From an uncultured Clostridia bacterium (GTDB lineage Bacteria; Bacillota; Clostridia; Oscillospirales; Acutalibacteraceae): a stretch of 6,937 bases of DNA. Location of the stretch: the NCBI GenBank assembly GCA_946006915.1, contig CAMFZK010000052.1:1-6937 (forward strand), given 5' to 3'. Below are positions 6,516-6,937 of this stretch, piece after piece; position 1 is the first letter of the stretch; each line of letters opens with the position of its first letter. Both the position numbers and the translations under genes were made by a program. The notes under the pieces were generated by a model that saw only the letters and a list, made by a program, of their open reading frames with translations, was not told the DNA's origin and did no database searches.

Positions 6516-6544
6516 TTGACAAAAAGCAGTTAATAAAGTAAAAT
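6516..6544 (+). promoter_or_regulatory. Sigma-A promoter upstream of the small membrane protein gene
   Basis: A TTGACA -35 (6516-6521) and a TAAAAT -10 (6539-6544) are 17 bp apart, predicting a start near 6551. That is only about 7 nt before a sequence identical to the start of a tRNA-Leu gene (6558-6569), the spacing typical of tRNA promoters. The resulting leader to the ATG at 6610 is about 60 nt. Confidence 0.75.
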
Positions 6545-6552
6545 AGTACGGT

Positions 6553-6569
6553 AATATGCGGGTGTGGCG
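6553..6569 (+). repeat. 17-bp direct repeat, copy 1 (tRNA-Leu-like 5' end)
   Basis: AATATGCGGGTGTGGCG is identical to positions 6885-6901, 332 bp downstream. From 6558 on it equals the first 12 nt of bacterial tRNA-Leu genes (acceptor arm, T8-G9, start of D-stem). Beyond it the sequence departs from tRNA: GCGAA/TTCGC folds as a tiny hairpin (6567-6579), and a second stem follows (GATAGCA/TGCTGTC, 6581-6596) just before the ribosome site. Confidence 0.8.
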
Positions 6570-6609
6570 AAAATTTCGCAGATAGCATTTGCTGTCCGGA
6601 GGGTAAACG

Positions 6610-6873
6610 ATGATGTGGAAGGAAAAGCCAATATTCAACATAATCGCAAGCGTAGTAAGTATTTTCTGCTCCGTAGTCGTTATTGTATTGGCAATGTTGC
6701 AATTGTTTGGCGTTTGGAAAAACGCACCGTATTTATATATGCCTCTTATGGGTATCATTTTCTTGGTAAATACTTTTTCTAACTGGAAAACCAATCGCCG
6801 GATAGCGATTTTGAATCTGATTGTTGCATTGATCATCTTTTCGTTTTTTATTCTGGTTGTATTCGTGAAATAA
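6610..6873 (+). CDS. Small three-helix membrane protein of unknown function
   Basis: I do not recognise this 87-residue protein with confidence. It has three hydrophobic segments: about residues 10-33, 41-56 and 66-86. Positive charges sit at the N-terminus (K4, K6) and in the second loop (K60, R63, R64), which predicts N-terminus inside and C-terminus outside. There is no signal-peptide cleavage pattern, no cysteine motif (one Cys, inside helix 1) and no obvious catalytic residue. Layout and length are reminiscent of small uncharacterised Firmicute membrane families such as DUF3953, a low-confidence suggestion. GGAGGG (6598-6603) lies six bases before ATG 6610; ATG 6613 (nine bases) is the alternative and removes one Met. 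It has its own promoter and no terminator before the second tRNA-Leu-like sequence, so transcription may run into that. The overlapping opposite-strand frame is less likely because it has no ribosome site and an unstructured, low-complexity product. Confidence 0.72.
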   Translation: MMWKEKPIFNIIASVVSIFCSVVVIVLAMLQLFGVWKNAPYLYMPLMGIIFLVNTFSNWKTNRRIAILNLIVALIIFSFFILVVFVK

Positions 6874-6884
6874 GCATTTCCAAA

Positions 6885-6901
6885 AATATGCGGGTGTGGC
6901 G
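6885..6901 (+). repeat. 17-bp direct repeat, copy 2
   Basis: Identical to 6553-6569. The two copies bracket the membrane-protein gene and its ribosome site. Identity stops on both sides, although GCAG, CATTT and GTCC recur in the same order a little downstream in both copies, suggesting two divergent copies of a longer module. Confidence 0.8.
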
Positions 6902-6937
6902 GAATTGGCAGCATTTTGTTCGAGTGCGTCCTGTGGA
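6890..6937 (+). pseudogene. tRNA-Leu-like 5' sequence, aberrant, cut by window end
   Basis: The first 22 nt (6890-6911) read like the 5' end of a bacterial tRNA-Leu: acceptor GCGGGTG, TG, GCGG, then AATTGGCAG of the D-loop. The expected D-stem 3' strand (ACGC or similar) is then missing. What follows can fold as a 5-bp stem GCATT/AGTGC around a 7-nt loop TTGTTCG (6910-6926), then GTCC-TGT-GGA, like the long variable arm of a class II tRNA. The loop would place GTT as anticodon with C at position 37, which fits no leucine tRNA. It is therefore either a degenerate tRNA, a tRNA-like RNA, or the leader of a gene beyond the window. Positions past 6937 are needed to decide. Confidence 0.4.

Noticed and set aside
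6545..6609. T-box or other known riboswitch in the small-protein leader
   Set aside because: At about 60 nt it is too short for a T-box, shows no T-box core sequence and has no terminator/antiterminator pair.
6507..6914. 135-codon open frame on the minus strand opposite the small membrane protein gene
   Set aside because: It crosses the forward promoter, leader and tRNA-like repeat, has no ribosome site, and its product lacks recognisable domain features; the forward frame has a good ribosome site and coherent membrane topology.
1..6937. CRISPR array, insertion sequence, phage or defence genes
   Set aside because: No regularly spaced repeats, transposase, integrase or recognisable defence domain is present on either strand.

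Overview
The window looks like a chromosomal segment of a low-GC anaerobic Firmicute, most likely a gut-type Clostridia (Oscillospirales-like). This rests on AT-rich DNA with GAA/AAA-biased codons, consensus TTGACA/TATAAT promoters, strong AAGGAG ribosome sites, a Re-type citrate synthase in place of the usual Si-type enzyme, and an intergenic palindromic sequence of the kind I recall from such genomes. The lineage is inferred, not shown.

Layout, all genes on the + strand. (1) Positions 1-572 carry the C-terminal 40% or so of pyruvate kinase, cut by the window edge. (2) Positions 573-611 hold a perfect TTGACA-17-TATAAT promoter with a Clostridium-style SOS (LexA) box between its two elements. 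Its predicted start falls on the A of the next ATG, so the SLOG/YpsA-like gene (612-1163) should give a leaderless mRNA. A strong hairpin terminator overlaps that gene's stop codon. (3) Positions 1200-6372 form a compact operon: promoter plus putative GntR operator, Re-citrate synthase, FadR-type GntR regulator, single-chain aconitase, isocitrate dehydrogenase. Gaps are 11, 5 and 1 bp. (4) Positions 6373-6515 have no gene but contain a long GC-rich hairpin and short repeats, probably a dispersed intergenic palindromic element. (5) Positions 6516-6873 contain a second consensus promoter, a leader that begins like a tRNA-Leu gene, and an 87-residue three-helix membrane protein. (6) Positions 6885-6937 repeat the same tRNA-Leu-like start (17 bp identical) and run off the window.

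Together the three enzymes convert oxaloacetate + acetyl-CoA to citrate, isocitrate and 2-oxoglutarate. This is the oxidative half of an incomplete TCA cycle, used by anaerobes to make glutamate. The encoded GntR protein is the obvious candidate regulator: an 11-bp palindromic word (TTGTATACAGT) lies over the operon start site and recurs exactly 330 bp downstream inside the first gene.

The central metabolism is not new. The points worth a second look are the SOS-box/leaderless arrangement of the SLOG gene, the repeated putative operator, and the tRNA-Leu-like 5' ends that flank the small membrane-protein gene.
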